This document shows positions 36,576 through 48,400 of a stretch of DNA of 64,000 nt, one piece after another. The stretch spans positions 1 to 64,000 of the forward strand of contig NZ_JACVUI010000010.1 in NCBI RefSeq assembly GCF_016624945.1. Direction: 5' to 3'. The notes under the pieces were generated by a model. The model searched no databases, was not told where the DNA came from, and saw only the letters and a program-made list of their open reading frames with translations. This stretch comes from Acinetobacter sp. S54. GTDB lineage: Bacteria; Pseudomonadota; Gammaproteobacteria; Pseudomonadales; Moraxellaceae. The position numbers and the translations under genes are program-made. Position 1 is the first letter of the stretch. Every line of letters starts with the position of its first letter.

Positions 36576-39500
36576 TTATGACATTAATTTGCGGGTTTGG
36601 CGCAACAAGAAATTTTTCAAATCATCTAAATAAGTAAAAATTACAGGCACGACTACAAGAGTAAGTAGCGTAGAGGTAATCACTCCACCAATTACCGCAT
36701 GTGCCATTGGGGCACTTTGCTCTCCGCCTTCACCCAGTCCCAACGCCAGAGGAATCATCCCCATGACCATGGCGCTGGTCGTCATTAAGATAGGGCGCAA
36801 ACGGGTTTTACCTGCCTGGATAATGGCATCATAACGGCTTTCACCGCGCTCCATTGCTTTTTTAATAAAGTCAATCAAGAGAATGGCATTTTTAGTGACC
36901 AGTCCCATTAACATGATTATTCCAATAATGGAAAACAGATTCATAGTGCTTTGAAATAAAAACAATGCCAGAAATACCCCAATCAACGATAAAGGCAAAG
37001 ATGCCATAATCGCGGCAGGGTGGATAAAGCTGTTAAATTGTGAACCTAGAACAATATAGATGAACACAATTGATAGTGTAATCGCGGTCAATGCATAACC
37101 GGCTGATTCAGCCATGTCTGCATTGGCTCCTTGGGTATCAAAACTATATCCAGCTGGAAGCTTAAAGTTTTTTTGTAACTGATCAATGTCTTTACCAATA
37201 TCACCTGCTGGACGACCAGAAGTATTGGCTTGAACCAGCACTTCACGTGCAAGATCTCGTCGATTGATTTGTGATGCACCCAAAGTTTGCTCAAATTTCG
37301 CGACGCTGGCAAAAGGCACTAAAATTGGTTGTCCATTCGCATCCGTTTTTGAGGACGTCAGATAGAGATTTTCCAGATCGCTGGGTAAGGCACGATTATG
37401 TTCGGCCAGTCGTAAATTGACATCATAAGTTTCACCGCGTTCATCTTGCCATGTCGTTACATCATCACCCGCGATCAACGGACGAATAATATTGGCGATT
37501 TGATTGACAGAAAGGCCGAGGTCACTTGCTAAAACACGATTAATTTGAATCGACAAGGTCGGTTTAGGTTCTTTCAATGAGCTTTCAAGATCAACCACGC
37601 CTTTGATTTTTTCCATTTCTGCCATAAAACGATCAGAAATATGTTGGAGTTCATCCAAATCTGGGCCTTTTATGGAAATCATAATCGGCTTTTGTCCCCC
37701 AGATACTGTTTCATCAGCTGAGGAAACAGAAGTAACACTGATACCAGCCACTCGTTTTAAGCGTTCACGAAATTCATTATTTAATTCGGTTAGACTTTGA
37801 GTACGTTCATTTCTAGGCGTAACGGTTACCCTTAAACTGGCATGATTTTTACCGCGGTCAGTAATGCCATTGACGACACCATAGGTAGATTTAACCTGCG
37901 GGTGCTGACGAATAATATGATTAACCTGATCCAGTTTAGCTTGAGTATAGGGTAAGGAAGCATCAACAGCTGTTTCAAACTTAATGCGGATTTCACCTTT
38001 ATCTGGTGTAGGCACAAATTCAGTACCGATTAGCTTTGATAATCCTAGGGCTCCGATTAAAGAGGCAATCGCAATTAAAAGCGTAAGAAAACGAAATCTT
38101 AAAGCAAGTTTGAGCAAGTGTTCATAGACATGACTTAAGTTGTCTAACTTTTGAGAAATCCAATTAAAAAAGCGTTTGATCCGACTCGGTGGTTTGTTGG
38201 TTTTTTTCTCCTGCCAATGCGCTGATAGCATTGGATCTAGAGTAAAACTGACAAACATGGAAATGAGCACTGCGGTACTTACCGTTACCCCAAACTGATA
38301 GAAAAAGCGGCCAATAATTCCACCCATAAAGGCGACAGGTAAAAACACGGCAACAATAGTTAGTGTGGTTGCCAAAACCGCCAATCCAATTTCTTTGGTT
38401 CCGTCTAAAGCAGCGGTTACATGGTCTTTGCCCATTTCACTATGACGAACAATATTCTCCCGTACTACAATCGCATCATCAATGAGTAAACCAATACAAA
38501 GCGATAATGCCAACAGTGTCATCATGTTGATGCTAAAACCAAAAGCCCAGATAAAAGTAAGGGTTCCGAGTAAAGCAATAGGTAAGGTCAACCCTGTAAT
38601 GACAGTTGAACGGAAAGAGCCTAAAAATAGTAAAACAATTAAAACAGCCAGTAACGCGCCTTCAATAATGGTACGCGCTACATCTTTAATCGAAGCGCGA
38701 ATCCCTTTTGAACTATCGACCACCACATTTAAACTTGCGCCCTGAGGGAGCTGGGACTTAATTTTATCTAACACTTTATATGTGTTATCTACCACCTGAA
38801 TGACGTTAGCATCAGAGCTTCGCAAAATATCAACAGCCACGGCTGGCTTTCCATTCAGATAAGCACCTGTTTCTAACTCGGCCTGACTGTCTTCTACTTT
38901 TGCAATCTGTTTAAGATAAATCGGCGATCCATTTTTATTGGCCACCACTAAATCACCAAATCCGTGTGGATAAATCACTTTGGATTGAATTTCGATAACC
39001 AGTTCAGAGTCAGGTTGTTTAAGTGATCCGCCGGGAATTTCCACATTTTCATTTTTTAAGGTATTAATCACCTGATCAATACCAATACCATAGCTTTGTA
39101 ATTGTTGCGGATTAATTTCAATACGAATTTGACGTTTGGCATCACCCAGTAAATTAACGGTTCCAACGCCCGGCACCGTTCTGAGTTGAGGTAAAATCCG
39201 TTGATCCAGATAAGAGCTAAAATCACGCAATGACATAGAACCTGATTCAAATACCACTGACATAATCGCATTACTGGCAGGGTCATAGCGTTCCACAACG
39301 GGATCTTCTATTTCATCACGAAAATCTGACTTGACTACTGCAATTTTATCGCGAACATCCTGTGCTGCTACGCTAGAGGGAACATCCAAATTAAATTCAG
39401 CAATAATCATCGACAATCCTTCACTGGATTGCGAAGTAATTTGTTTTAGTCCAGATATCGTATTGATCTGATCTTCGAGTTTTTTTGTAATTTCAGATTC

Positions 39501-39677
39501 GACTGCTTCAGGCGACGCGCCAGGATAATTGGTGTACACCACAACAAAAGGAAAATCGACATCAGGAAATTCTTCTACCCCCATACGTTGCCATGATGCC
39601 AAACCCAAAACCATCAGACAAATCATCATCATGATGGTAAAGACGGGGTATTTGACACTAATTCGGGTAAACCACAT
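36576..39677 (-). CDS. RND efflux permease (HAE1/AcrB family)
   Basis: 1033 residues with twelve membrane segments and two large periplasmic loops. Helix 4 carries the proton-relay aspartates in [14 protein letters not shown]. Other family stretches are [27 protein letters not shown] near the N-terminus and [14 protein letters not shown] on helix 10. It is a proton-driven drug or lipophile exporter acting with the adaptor encoded 27 bp upstream. No outer-membrane channel gene and no regulator are adjacent, so it may use a shared TolC-type channel. Confidence 0.93.
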   Translation of the reverse strand: MWFTRISVKYPVFTIMMMICLMVLGLASWQRMGVEEFPDVDFPFVVVYTNYPGASPEAVESEITKKLEDQINTISGLKQITSQSSEGLSMIIAEFNLDVPSSVAAQDVRDKIAVVKSDFRDEIEDPVVERYDPASNAIMSVVFESGSMSLRDFSSYLDQRILPQLRTVPGVGTVNLLGDAKRQIRIEINPQQLQSYGIGIDQVINTLKNENVEIPGGSLKQPDSELVIEIQSKVIYPHGFGDLVVANKNGSPIYLKQIAKVEDSQAELETGAYLNGKPAVAVDILRSSDANVIQVVDNTYKVLDKIKSQLPQGASLNVVVDSSKGIRASIKDVARTIIEGALLAVLIVLLFLGSFRSTVITGLTLPIALLGTLTFIWAFGFSINMMTLLALSLCIGLLIDDAIVVRENIVRHSEMGKDHVTAALDGTKEIGLAVLATTLTIVAVFLPVAFMGGIIGRFFYQFGVTVSTAVLISMFVSFTLDPMLSAHWQEKKTNKPPSRIKRFFNWISQKLDNLSHVYEHLLKLALRFRFLTLLIAIASLIGALGLSKLIGTEFVPTPDKGEIRIKFETAVDASLPYTQAKLDQVNHIIRQHPQVKSTYGVVNGITDRGKNHASLRVTVTPRNERTQSLTELNNEFRERLKRVAGISVTSVSSADETVSGGQKPIMISIKGPDLDELQHISDRFMAEMEKIKGVVDLESSLKEPKPTLSIQINRVLASDLGLSVNQIANIIRPLIAGDDVTTWQDERGETYDVNLRLAEHNRALPSDLENLYLTSSKTDANGQPILVPFASVAKFEQTLGASQINRRDLAREVLVQANTSGRPAGDIGKDIDQLQKNFKLPAGYSFDTQGANADMAESAGYALTAITLSIVFIYIVLGSQFNSFIHPAAIMASLPLSLIGVFLALFLFQSTMNLFSIIGIIMLMGLVTKNAILLIDFIKKAMERGESRYDAIIQAGKTRLRPILMTTSAMVMGMIPLALGLGEGGEQSAPMAHAVIGGVITSTLLTLVVVPVIFTYLDDLKNFLLRQTRKLMS

Positions 39678-39704
39678 ATCTATTTAATCCTGAAAATCAT
39701 TCTT

Positions 39705-40847
39705 TTATTTATCTTTGGCAAATGCGTTTTGATCTGAATTTGAAAAGATCACGGATTTATTTTCATCGGCATTATCAAATTTAATCCGACTAATTGCATC
39801 ATTATTTTGTAGACCTGAAACGATTGCTTTATTCTCAGCAAAGCGTTTTTCTAATACTTGAATATTGATTTTACGGAGTTTTTGCTGGCGAACCACCCAG
39901 ACATAAGGGGCATGGTCGATACTTTGAACGCTATCCAATGGAATGATTTGTCCCTGAATCTGATCTTGATTCAAGATAAAACCTTCTATAAAAGCACCGA
40001 TACTGAGTGAATTAATAGCTTCACTCGGTTTGGCAAAAAATTCTATTTGCCGACTGACTTGATCCGCTACGGGTGAAACACGAGTTAAAACCGCATTGTG
40101 AGGAGTTTGATTCCCCTGAATGGTGTATTGAATCTTTTGGCCGATTCGTAATGCAGATTGTTGCTCTAGAGGCAGTTTGGCCTGAATTTCTAATTGTTCA
40201 GGATTGACGATTTCAAATAATGTTTGGCCTGCTGAAACTGTTTGACCAGGTTCTACCTCACGTTTAGTAATGATTCCATCAAGAGGGCTACGAATAATGC
40301 CATCCTGATCGGCTTTCTGGGCAATATTTAAATTTGCCTTTTGTGCATTTACTGTTTCGAGCTGGGCTTTGTAATCCACCTGACTTTGTTCATATTCAAC
40401 ACGTGAAATAAACCCCTGATCTAAAAGTCTTTTTTTACGTTGCATCAGATTACGTGATAGTTCAGCTTGAGCCTGAGCAGATGCCAGATTGGCTTGTGCT
40501 TGTGCTAAACGCGCAGCATTATCCTGATTGTTTAAGCGCACTAAAACTTGGTTTTTTTTGACCCGCTGTCCTACATCGGCATTGACTTGAGTTGCTGTGG
40601 CGGAAACCTGTGCCTGAATCGAGCTTTGCTGGGTAGCACGAATAGTGCCTGTAAATGCTGTTTTACGTTCAAGCATGCCAGTCGAGACTTCAACTAGATC
40701 TTGTTGAATAACATCAATCGTCTCAGGGGAGTGGGGCTGTGCGGTTTCTGAGGTAGATGTAGAGCGATTACAAGCTGTTAAAACAAAGCTAAAGCTAATT
40801 AAACATAGTACAGGAATATAAAACGTAGTGCGTGACACTTTGCGCAT
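39705..40847 (-). CDS. RND efflux periplasmic adaptor (MFP) lipoprotein
   Basis: 380 residues. A lipobox (FVLTACN) shows anchoring to the inner membrane. Adaptor domains: ARTF beta-barrel and lipoyl halves (GTIRATQQSSIQAQVSATATQVNADVGQRVKKNQVLVRL and IIRSPLDGIITKREVEPGQTVSAGQTLFEI), with an alpha-hairpin in between (about 110-170). It heads the adaptor-permease operon. Substrate range not deducible. Confidence 0.92.
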   Translation of the reverse strand: MRKVSRTTFYIPVLCLISFSFVLTACNRSTSTSETAQPHSPETIDVIQQDLVEVSTGMLERKTAFTGTIRATQQSSIQAQVSATATQVNADVGQRVKKNQVLVRLNNQDNAARLAQAQANLASAQAQAELSRNLMQRKKRLLDQGFISRVEYEQSQVDYKAQLETVNAQKANLNIAQKADQDGIIRSPLDGIITKREVEPGQTVSAGQTLFEIVNPEQLEIQAKLPLEQQSALRIGQKIQYTIQGNQTPHNAVLTRVSPVADQVSRQIEFFAKPSEAINSLSIGAFIEGFILNQDQIQGQIIPLDSVQSIDHAPYVWVVRQQKLRKINIQVLEKRFAENKAIVSGLQNNDAISRIKFDNADENKSVIFSNSDQNAFAKDK

Positions 40848-40907
40848 GCCTACCCATCCTTAAATTAATGACATTCGTTGTTTTATTTGGTGTCAGGATT
40901 ATAACGA

Positions 40908-41555
40908 TTATTCCAGTGCTTTTAAGCGCTCAATAATGTTGGAATAATGTTCCTGTGTTGTACGATAGCTAGTTTGCAGACTTGAGATATTCTTTTTGAT
41001 ATTACTCATATTCTGTTCATTCTGATCAAGCTGATCTTTTAGACGCTGTGGAAGACTACTCTCACCTTTGCGTAAATATTCCATTTCTTGACGTTTAAAC
41101 ATAATCCGGTCACTTTGCAATTGTTTCAACTGATCTTGCTGTGACATGATTTGTTTTTTTATGGCTAACAATGCCTGATTTTGCTTTTCAGTTGCGATTG
41201 CTACATTTCCATAGGCACGTTTGAGTTTTAAATCTTGCTCTCTTTGACGAGCTTGGGCTTCTCGTTGGCTCGACTGGCGTAAATCTGCTTCGGCATTGTA
41301 GGGCTTATTTCTGCGAATTACCTGCATATTACTGTCTAAAGCTTCATAGCCATAACGGATATGGGCAGGTGTTACAGAACTGCTGATATTGGCGATACCT
41401 TTTTGATCGTAGTAGCGATACCAAACGGCGCGAGGTTGTGCATTGGCCGCGTAAACAAAAGACATCCACAGAAGTAGTCCGAATGCAATAATGGAACGAC
41501 GAGTCATCTGTTTGGATCGTTCCAGCAGCTTTCGAGATCTCATTCGACTGTTCAT
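40908..41555 (-). CDS. DUF4124-domain exported protein with coiled coil
   Basis: About 215 residues from ATG 41555, which is preceded by GGGGAAG; ATG 41507 would give a more ordinary signal peptide. A signal sequence (IIAFGLLLWMSFVYAANAQ) leads to a DUF4124-like domain (AVWYRYYDQKGIANISSSVTP), a short fold seen in envelope and muralytic proteins. The rest is a long Gln/Lys-rich coiled coil (about 90-215). Function unknown. It is divergent from pilG, 306 bp away. Confidence 0.72.
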   Translation of the reverse strand: MNSRMRSRKLLERSKQMTRRSIIAFGLLLWMSFVYAANAQPRAVWYRYYDQKGIANISSSVTPAHIRYGYEALDSNMQVIRRNKPYNAEADLRQSSQREAQARQREQDLKLKRAYGNVAIATEKQNQALLAIKKQIMSQQDQLKQLQSDRIMFKRQEMEYLRKGESSLPQRLKDQLDQNEQNMSNIKKNISSLQTSYRTTQEHYSNIIERLKALE

Positions 41556-41861
41556 GCCCTTCCCCAAATTAAAGTCGACTAAATTACTTATTTTTAAATA
41601 ATAATATCGTTATATTAGTTGTAAATTATCCAATTAAAAATAGGAATAACTCAAAAAAAAATCATAAGTCGTTTTAAAGTGTGATTGGTTTGGAGATATT
41701 CGTGGAAAGTGTGTTTGAACATCAAAAAACCTTCATTGAAAACGCAAGTAATTATATGTTAAAAAAGGTCATAATCTGTAAAAACAATGAAAGCCCCTAT
41801 GATCGGCTATAATCATTTTCAGTTATTGTCTGCATTGAATAAATGGGGAAAGGGTCACTAA
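41556..41861. other. Divergent gap upstream of pilG
   Basis: 306 bp, AT-rich, between the DUF4124 gene and pilG. It must hold both promoters. A TATAAT hexamer at 41808-41813 is the best -10 for pilG. No ORF with a ribosome binding site seen. Confidence 0.55.
41785..41813 (+). promoter_or_regulatory. Possible promoter of the pil-chp operon
   Basis: A perfect -10 hexamer TATAAT at 41808-41813. The -35 region 17 bp upstream (CAATGA) is poor, so activation or another sigma factor may be needed. A transcript from here would begin about 40 nt before pilG. Confidence 0.4.
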
Positions 41862-42245
41862 ATGGAAGAAAAATTTCAAAACCTTAAAGTCATGGTAATT
41901 GATGATTCAAAAACCATTCGTCGCACGGCCGAAACTTTACTGCAACGTGAAGGATGTGAGGTCATTACTGCGGTTGATGGCTTTGAAGCATTATCAAAAA
42001 TTGCTGAGGCAAATCCTGATATTGTCTTTGTCGATATCATGATGCCGCGCCTAGATGGTTATCAAACCTGTGCCTTAATTAAGAATTCACAGAACTATCA
42101 GAATATCCCTGTAATTATGCTGTCGAGTAAGGATGGTTTATTCGATCAAGCTAAAGGTCGTATTGTGGGTTCCGATGAATATTTAACCAAACCTTTTAGT
42201 AAAGATGAATTATTAAACGCTATTCGAAATCACGTAAACACATAA
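41862..42245 (+). CDS. pilG: Twitching motility response regulator PilG
   Basis: 127 residues, one CheY-like receiver domain and nothing else. The acidic pocket is VIDDSK, the phosphoacceptor is Asp58 (VDIMMPRLDG), and the conserved lysine is in YLTKPF. In Pseudomonas PilG is phosphorylated by ChpA and promotes pilus extension and cAMP signalling. First gene of pilG-pilH-pilI-pilJ-chpA; GGGGAAAGG precedes it. Confidence 0.93.
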   Translation: MEEKFQNLKVMVIDDSKTIRRTAETLLQREGCEVITAVDGFEALSKIAEANPDIVFVDIMMPRLDGYQTCALIKNSQNYQNIPVIMLSSKDGLFDQAKGRIVGSDEYLTKPFSKDELLNAIRNHVNT

Positions 42246-42270
42246 ATTAAAGAAAACGTTGGGGAATAAA

Positions 42271-42639
42271 ATGGCACGTATTTTAATTGTAGATGACTCG
42301 CCAACTGAAACATTTCGATTTAGAGAAATATTAACAAAACACGGTTTTGAGGTTATTGAAGCATCCAACGGTGCAGATGGTGTGACCATGGCACAGGCAG
42401 AGCAGCCTGATCTGGTTCTTATGGATGTCGTAATGCCTGGGGTAAATGGTTTTCAAGCGACTCGCGAAATTAGCCGTGGTGATAATACCAAACATATTCC
42501 AGTGGTGATTGTAAGTACTAAAGATCAGGCAACCGATCGTGTATGGGGAAAACGTCAGGGTGCTAGAGACTATCTGACCAAGCCGATTGATGAAAGTAAA
42601 TTGATAGAAGTGATTCAGCAAAATCTCAATCTAGGATAG
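42271..42639 (+). CDS. pilH: Twitching motility response regulator PilH
   Basis: 122 residues from ATG 42271 after GGGGAATAAA; an in-frame upstream start at 42259 is less likely. A single receiver domain: LIVDDSPTE, phosphoacceptor Asp52 (LMDVVMPGVNGF), and the lysine in YLTKPID. In Pseudomonas PilH opposes or tunes PilG output. It lies 25 bp after pilG. Confidence 0.93.
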   Translation: MARILIVDDSPTETFRFREILTKHGFEVIEASNGADGVTMAQAEQPDLVLMDVVMPGVNGFQATREISRGDNTKHIPVVIVSTKDQATDRVWGKRQGARDYLTKPIDESKLIEVIQQNLNLG

Positions 42640-42644
42640 TCACT

Positions 42645-43181
42645 ATGGCAGCAAATGGATTTATCGAATTGCTTCGATTGGCAAAACGTGGCAATCGAAG
42701 CTACGCCTCCAATCAAAACGAAGTAAACCGATGGTCAGGTATTGCCTTTGAGATGATGGGACAATATTTTGTTGCGCCTTTGGGAGAAGTCACAGAAGTG
42801 ATTTATCCCCCTAAATATACACCAGTACCCAACGCACAAGTCTGGGTGAGGGGGTTGGCTAATATTCGGGGGAGACTGCTCTCAGTTTCTGATTTAACAC
42901 ATTTTGTGTCTGGACAACGTTCTCAGTTTTCGCCTACTCAAAAAGTGTTATGTATCAGTCACAATGACCATTATGTCGGTTTGGTTGTGGATCAGGTTCT
43001 TGGGATTCAGCACTTTAACAAGCGCAGTTTTTTTTCTAAAAGTGATGAGCTGGATCAAAAATTAAAAGATTACTGTCAAGGTTATTTTTATCAGCATAAC
43101 CAGCGTTGGCATGTCTTTTTGTTTAGTCAGCTGCTGAAAAATCCACAGTATATGAATGCTTCAGCAAGATTTATAAATTAA
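42645..43181 (+). CDS. pilI: CheW-like adaptor PilI
   Basis: 178 residues forming a CheW fold: [23 protein letters not shown] at the first strands, [22 protein letters not shown], the core of CheW proteins, and [15 protein letters not shown]. It couples the PilJ receptor to the ChpA kinase. It starts 5 bp after pilH. Confidence 0.92.
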   Translation: MAANGFIELLRLAKRGNRSYASNQNEVNRWSGIAFEMMGQYFVAPLGEVTEVIYPPKYTPVPNAQVWVRGLANIRGRLLSVSDLTHFVSGQRSQFSPTQKVLCISHNDHYVGLVVDQVLGIQHFNKRSFFSKSDELDQKLKDYCQGYFYQHNQRWHVFLFSQLLKNPQYMNASARFIN

Positions 43182-43227
43182 ATTCCTACGCAATCAAGTC
43201 AAAACGCGTATTCAGGAGAGAAGCTGC

Positions 43228-45309
43228 ATGGGCTTTAAACTAAAAAAGAAAAACACAGCTGAAAGTGCGGTTAAGAAAAACGGTTCTGCATTTTTTGCGA
43301 AAATACAGGCTCAGATTGATCAATTTTCACGACTATTTGGGGAAAGTGAAAAATCTAAACCAATCATTTATGCTGCCATTATCTTTTTATTTCTGGCAAT
43401 CCTTACGCTGATTTACTTGTTTTATAGCGTACCGCGTAACAATGAATTGACACGTAGTCTGGGGCAATTACGTTTATTGTCACAAACTATTCCACGTCAG
43501 GCAACAGATGCAACTGCTTCTGGCTCACCTGATATGATTGCTAATCTGAAAAAATCGCAAGAACAATTCGCGCAAAATCTGGAAAATGTCCAAGATATTT
43601 ACGGAACATCTTCAGAGGAATATAAAAAGGTTGATCAACTCTGGAAAAATGTATCCACCAATGTAGAGTTGATTACCTCGCAACAAAAACTTATCAATCA
43701 ACTATACGACACCAATATTGCAATTGGTGAGTCAATTCCAGGGATTCAGGCTGAATACAACCTGATGGTTGACCAAATGGCACGTCTAAATATGCCAAGT
43801 AGTCAGGTAGTAATTGCTAAAAACCAAGTATTCATTGCAGAACGTATTCTTCGTTCGATTGGTTCTGTATTGGTTGGCACTGAAAATGCCCGTGCATCAG
43901 CCGACGATTTCAGTGCGGATATTGAAACCTTTGGTGCTTATCTTAACGCGCAGTTAAATGGCAGCACAGATTTAGGTGTAGAGCGTATTGGTGATGCAAC
44001 CTTACGTGAATCAGTCGAAAGCATTAAATCTGAATATGATGAAGTATTAAAAACTGCTGCATCTACAGTATTTAAAAATGCCAACCAGATTGTTAAAGTC
44101 CGTCAAGCCTCTTCACAAATTTTCTCTCAATCAGATGAGATGCTAAAATCCTTGAATAACCTTTCAGACAAGGCAGATTCTGGCTGGTCAAGTATTATTC
44201 CAGCAGTTTTATTACTGTTATTCCTAGGCGGTTTTACTTATACCATTCTGAAACTCTTGTCTTTGCGTAGTGCAATGGATAAAACCCGTGTAACGCGTTT
44301 ACAGGATGAGTATGACCGTAACCAGAATGCGATTTTACGTTTATTGGATGAAATTGCAGATTTGGCGGATGGTGACTTACGTTCGTATGCAACAGTATCT
44401 GAAGACTTTACTGGAGCAATTGCTGACTCGATCAACTTTGCGATTGATCAGTTACGCGATCTGGTTTCGCGTATTACCGATACTTCTCAGGAAGTGGCAC
44501 GCTATACACAGGATACTCAAACCATTACCAATCAGTTGGCTGAGGCATCTGAACATCAGGCACAGGAAATTGCAGGTGCTTCTGCCGCGATTAACGAAAT
44601 GGCGGTGTCGATCGATCAGGTATCTGCCAACGCGGCTGAGTCTGCTGAGGTTGCTGAGCGTTCGGTACAAATTGCATCCAATGGTGCCGATGTTGTAAAC
44701 CGTTCTATTGTCGGGATGGATACCATTCGTGAACAGATTCAGGAAACGTCTAAACGGATTAAACGTTTGGGTGAGTCGTCTCAGGAAATTGGAAATATTG
44801 TCTCACTAATTAACGATATTGCCGACCAAACTAACATTCTGGCATTGAATGCTGCGATTCAAGCATCGATGGCGGGCGAAGCTGGTCGTGGTTTTGCCGT
44901 GGTCGCCGATGAAGTACAGCGTCTAGCAGAACGTTCGGCTTCTGCAACCAAGCAGATTGAAGGTCTGGTTAAAACCATTCAGACAGATACCAATGAAGCA
45001 GTTATTTCAATGGAGCAAACGACATCTGAGGTTGTGCGTGGAGCTAACTTGGCGAAAGATGCGGGCGTGGCGCTGGACGAGATTCAAAGCGTATCCAGCA
45101 ACTTGGCAAAACTGATTGCAAACATTTCCAATGCTGCAAAACTTCAGTCTGCATCTGCGAGCCATATTGCTAATACCATGAATGTTGTACAGGAAATTAC
45201 TTCGCAAACAACGACAGCAACCTTTGATACAGCGCGTTCAGTTTCTGAACTAGCCAATATGGCAGAGTCATTACGTGAGTCTGTATCAGACTTTAAACTG
45301 CCGGACTAA
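43228..45309 (+). CDS. pilJ: Methyl-accepting chemoreceptor PilJ
   Basis: 693 residues. A basic N-terminus is followed by membrane segment one (about 47-66), a periplasmic ligand region with two PilJ-type four-helix parts, and segment two (about 320-340). A HAMP-like piece precedes the long signalling coiled coil, whose tip is [43 protein letters not shown]. PilJ senses surface or pilus cues and controls ChpA. A GGAGAG site precedes the ATG. Confidence 0.94.
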   Translation: MGFKLKKKNTAESAVKKNGSAFFAKIQAQIDQFSRLFGESEKSKPIIYAAIIFLFLAILTLIYLFYSVPRNNELTRSLGQLRLLSQTIPRQATDATASGSPDMIANLKKSQEQFAQNLENVQDIYGTSSEEYKKVDQLWKNVSTNVELITSQQKLINQLYDTNIAIGESIPGIQAEYNLMVDQMARLNMPSSQVVIAKNQVFIAERILRSIGSVLVGTENARASADDFSADIETFGAYLNAQLNGSTDLGVERIGDATLRESVESIKSEYDEVLKTAASTVFKNANQIVKVRQASSQIFSQSDEMLKSLNNLSDKADSGWSSIIPAVLLLLFLGGFTYTILKLLSLRSAMDKTRVTRLQDEYDRNQNAILRLLDEIADLADGDLRSYATVSEDFTGAIADSINFAIDQLRDLVSRITDTSQEVARYTQDTQTITNQLAEASEHQAQEIAGASAAINEMAVSIDQVSANAAESAEVAERSVQIASNGADVVNRSIVGMDTIREQIQETSKRIKRLGESSQEIGNIVSLINDIADQTNILALNAAIQASMAGEAGRGFAVVADEVQRLAERSASATKQIEGLVKTIQTDTNEAVISMEQTTSEVVRGANLAKDAGVALDEIQSVSSNLAKLIANISNAAKLQSASASHIANTMNVVQEITSQTTTATFDTARSVSELANMAESLRESVSDFKLPD

Positions 45310-45323
45310 GCTTTAAATAACAT

Positions 45324-45351
45324 TTTAGGGCAGACTTTGGACTGCCCTAAA
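45324..45351 (+). terminator. Hairpin after pilJ
   Basis: A perfect 10-bp stem TTTAGGGCAG / CTGCCCTAAA with an 8-nt loop, 14 bp after the pilJ stop. No T tract follows, so it is more likely an RNA-stability or partial-termination element inside the operon than a full terminator. Confidence 0.5.
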
Positions 45352-45373
45352 TTAAAAAATGCATCGTCAAGAT

Positions 45374-45458
45374 GGCTTCTTGAGAAGGAAGTCACTTGCG
45401 TGATGGTGGTAGATCAAGTTTCACCATCAAGGGTGGATAAACGAAAGAAGCCTTCGTT
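45374..45458 (+). promoter_or_regulatory. Structured leader of chpA
   Basis: Within 90 nt before chpA: an 8-bp hairpin TGATGGTG / CACCATCA (45401-45408 with 45422-45429), an enclosing 8-bp pair GGCTTCTT / AAGAAGCC (45374-45381 with 45445-45452), and a competing 6-bp hairpin AACGAA / TTCGTT (45440-45445 with 45453-45458) that touches the start codon. The AGAAG sequence that could bind the ribosome takes part in these folds. Confidence 0.4.
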
Positions 45459-48400
45459 ATGAAAGAAATATTAAAACATTTTGTTGAAACAATAAGCTTG
45501 CCTGAAGATAGTTATCTTGATCAGGATGCCGAAATTCTTGAAATTTTTATTGAAGAACTAGAAGAAATTTTTCAAGAATTGGACCAACTTATTCCACAGT
45601 GGCTGGTTCAGCCCAATGAACACAAACTTTTAGTAGAAGTTCGCCGTCATTTTCATACCCTTAAAGGGTCTGGACGTATGGTGGGAGCAAAGTCATCTAG
45701 TGAGTTGGCGTGGACAGTAGAAGAAACGCTGAATCGAATTATTGCGACAACATTACTATTAAACTCAGATTTACAGCGCTATGTTCAAACAGCGTTTAAT
45801 CTCTATCGCTTTAAATTTTATGATGATTTTAAAAATGTACAGGCGCATGCACTAGATATTCGTCCTTTGATTCTATTGGGGCAGCAGTTACAACAGCAAC
45901 AGGGTGTTGAACCTGCTTTGGAAGAATTGCTCATTTTAGCTGAACAGTTGAATACTTCAACTGTTACGACAGGACTGGAAATTCAGGAAGAACAGGCGAC
46001 AGACGCTGAGAGTTCAGTTGAGTTCGTGCCTGCGATTGATGCAGATCAAAATACTGAAATTGTTGCTACTGATGACGGTTTGATTAAAGAAACCTTGGCG
46101 ATTTTCCTTGAAGAAGCAGAAGAACATTTACAAACAGTGGATGCTTTTTTGCAGCAGGATGCGCCAACTGATCAAAGCTATAATCAGTTGATTCGCGCCT
46201 TGCATACTTTGCGAGGCAGTTCATCAATGGCCCATATTCAGCAAGTATTTGACGCGAGTAGTAAAGTTGAAACCCTGTTTAAAACACTTATGCAGGATGA
46301 GCTCGAATCTACTTCTAATGAAACGGCCTTACTTACGCATTATGCTGAGTTCGTTCGTGATTATTTACATACGTTACATCAGCAAGGTTCTCAGCAACAG
46401 CTTGATAAAATTGATCAGAAATTTAATCAGGCGTGGGAGAATTATGGCTTTAATATCGAAGAAATTGCCCATGAAGCACAGCATCCGCAAGGTGTAGTGA
46501 CCTCGTTATTGCAACTAGAGATTGAGAATTTACTCAATGCAGATTATGAGTTTGAAAAACGTGCCAAACATGAATTCCCAGCTTATATTCAACAATTGCT
46601 TCATGAAGCAGTGTCTTTAATTGAACATACTCCTAATCGTGCTTCGCAGGGTGTACATGACTATTTATTGCAATTGAGACCCGCGTATGAGGCGCTATTG
46701 CAAAAACCAGCTTTACTGCATATTGATTTCGCCTTTGATATTTTTGGACAAGCACATCAGCAGGTCATTCATTTATTTGATATCTTGGCAGCAGGGCAAC
46801 GTGTCAGTCTGGGACAAGAGCAACAAAGCATTCTTAATGAATTGCAGGATTTTGTTCAACAAGACATAGAAACTACTCTTGCTGAAATTGAAGAAGAGGC
46901 TGTTTCAAATCCTGAACAGCAAATTGAACCAGTTGAGCAAATACCAGCCTCAGAGCCAGCTACTTCACCATTTGATTTGTCTCAAATTTCTGCGCGTATT
47001 CGACAGGATCATCAGTACATCGATGCCGAACAGGCCAATCGTAATTTTGATGCAGACCTTCTGGATATCTTTCTTGAAGAAGCAGATGAATTGTTAGTAG
47101 GTATTGATGCGGACTTAAATACTTGGTCTCAGCAACAAAGTAATACTTCGGCGCTAAATAATCTGATGCGTTATTTGCATACCTTAAAAGGTGGGGCAAA
47201 TATGGTTCAGGCGACGCATATGGGTTTAATTGCGCATGAATTAGAAACGATTTATGAGCGATTGATTAATGGGCAAATACATTCATCTGCCAATTTAATC
47301 CAGATTATCCGTCTGGTACAGGACGATATCGCCGATCGTATTCAAACTTTACGTGATCAAGCTGTCGATTACCCTGCAACTGAAGTGCTTGGGTTACTTC
47401 AGAACATTGAACAAGTTTTACAAGGTGTGCCACAGCAATCGGAGCCTGCTGCAATCACTGAGATTGAAACAGATGAAATTGCGTTTGAAGATCAAATTTT
47501 AGAGACACAAAATAAAGTTTTTGTTGAGGAATCAGCCACTGATGTAATTGAGTCCACATTTATTGCGGAATCTGCGCTGGTGGATGAGTCTGAATCTGTA
47601 GTGCTTGATGAACAAGTATTGGATTCTGTTTCAATTGTATCGAACGATGAAAATAATGAGCAGCAACATAGTTCAAATTCTGATGCAGATGTAGAAGAGA
47701 TTGTTGCATACCCTCAAGATTCTGATCTGGATGATGTTCAGTCTTTGGTCGAAGCGACATTCTATGAAGAAGCCGAAGAATTACTTGAAACTGCGCATCA
47801 ATTACTGCAACGCTGGTTTGATGACCGTGCTAATCGTAGCGTTTTGCTCCAGTTACAGCGTACCGTACATAGCCTGAAGGGCGGTGCACGTATGGCAGAA
47901 TTAGAACCAGTGGCTGTCATTGCTTCGCATCTGGAAAATGCATTTGAGCAATTTGGTGTTAAAAACTTTAGTTCAAATGCTTATGACCATTTGTTATTGA
48001 CTGCATTTACCTGGTTGAAACAAGCCATTTTTGAACGTTCTTACAATAATTACGATGGTTTAAAACATACGCTGGAACGCCTTGAGTTCGTTGATACCAA
48101 TGCGCAAATTCCAAGCAAGCTGGCTCGAGCGGATTTATTCTCGCAAGAACAGGTTATGGAATTTGTACAGGGTGATGGCACAGAACCGCCATCCATGCTA
48201 GGTGAGTGGGACAATACTGTTCAGGTTGATGACTCAAATGAAATGATCCGTGTTTCTGCGGATCTGATTGAAAAAATGATTAACCTCTCTGGTGAAAATG
48301 CCATTAACCGTTCCCGTATTGAAATGGATCTGGGGCAGTTGGGCAATACATTGGTGGAAATGGAACTTGCTATTCAGCGTCTAGCAGATCAGCTACGTCG

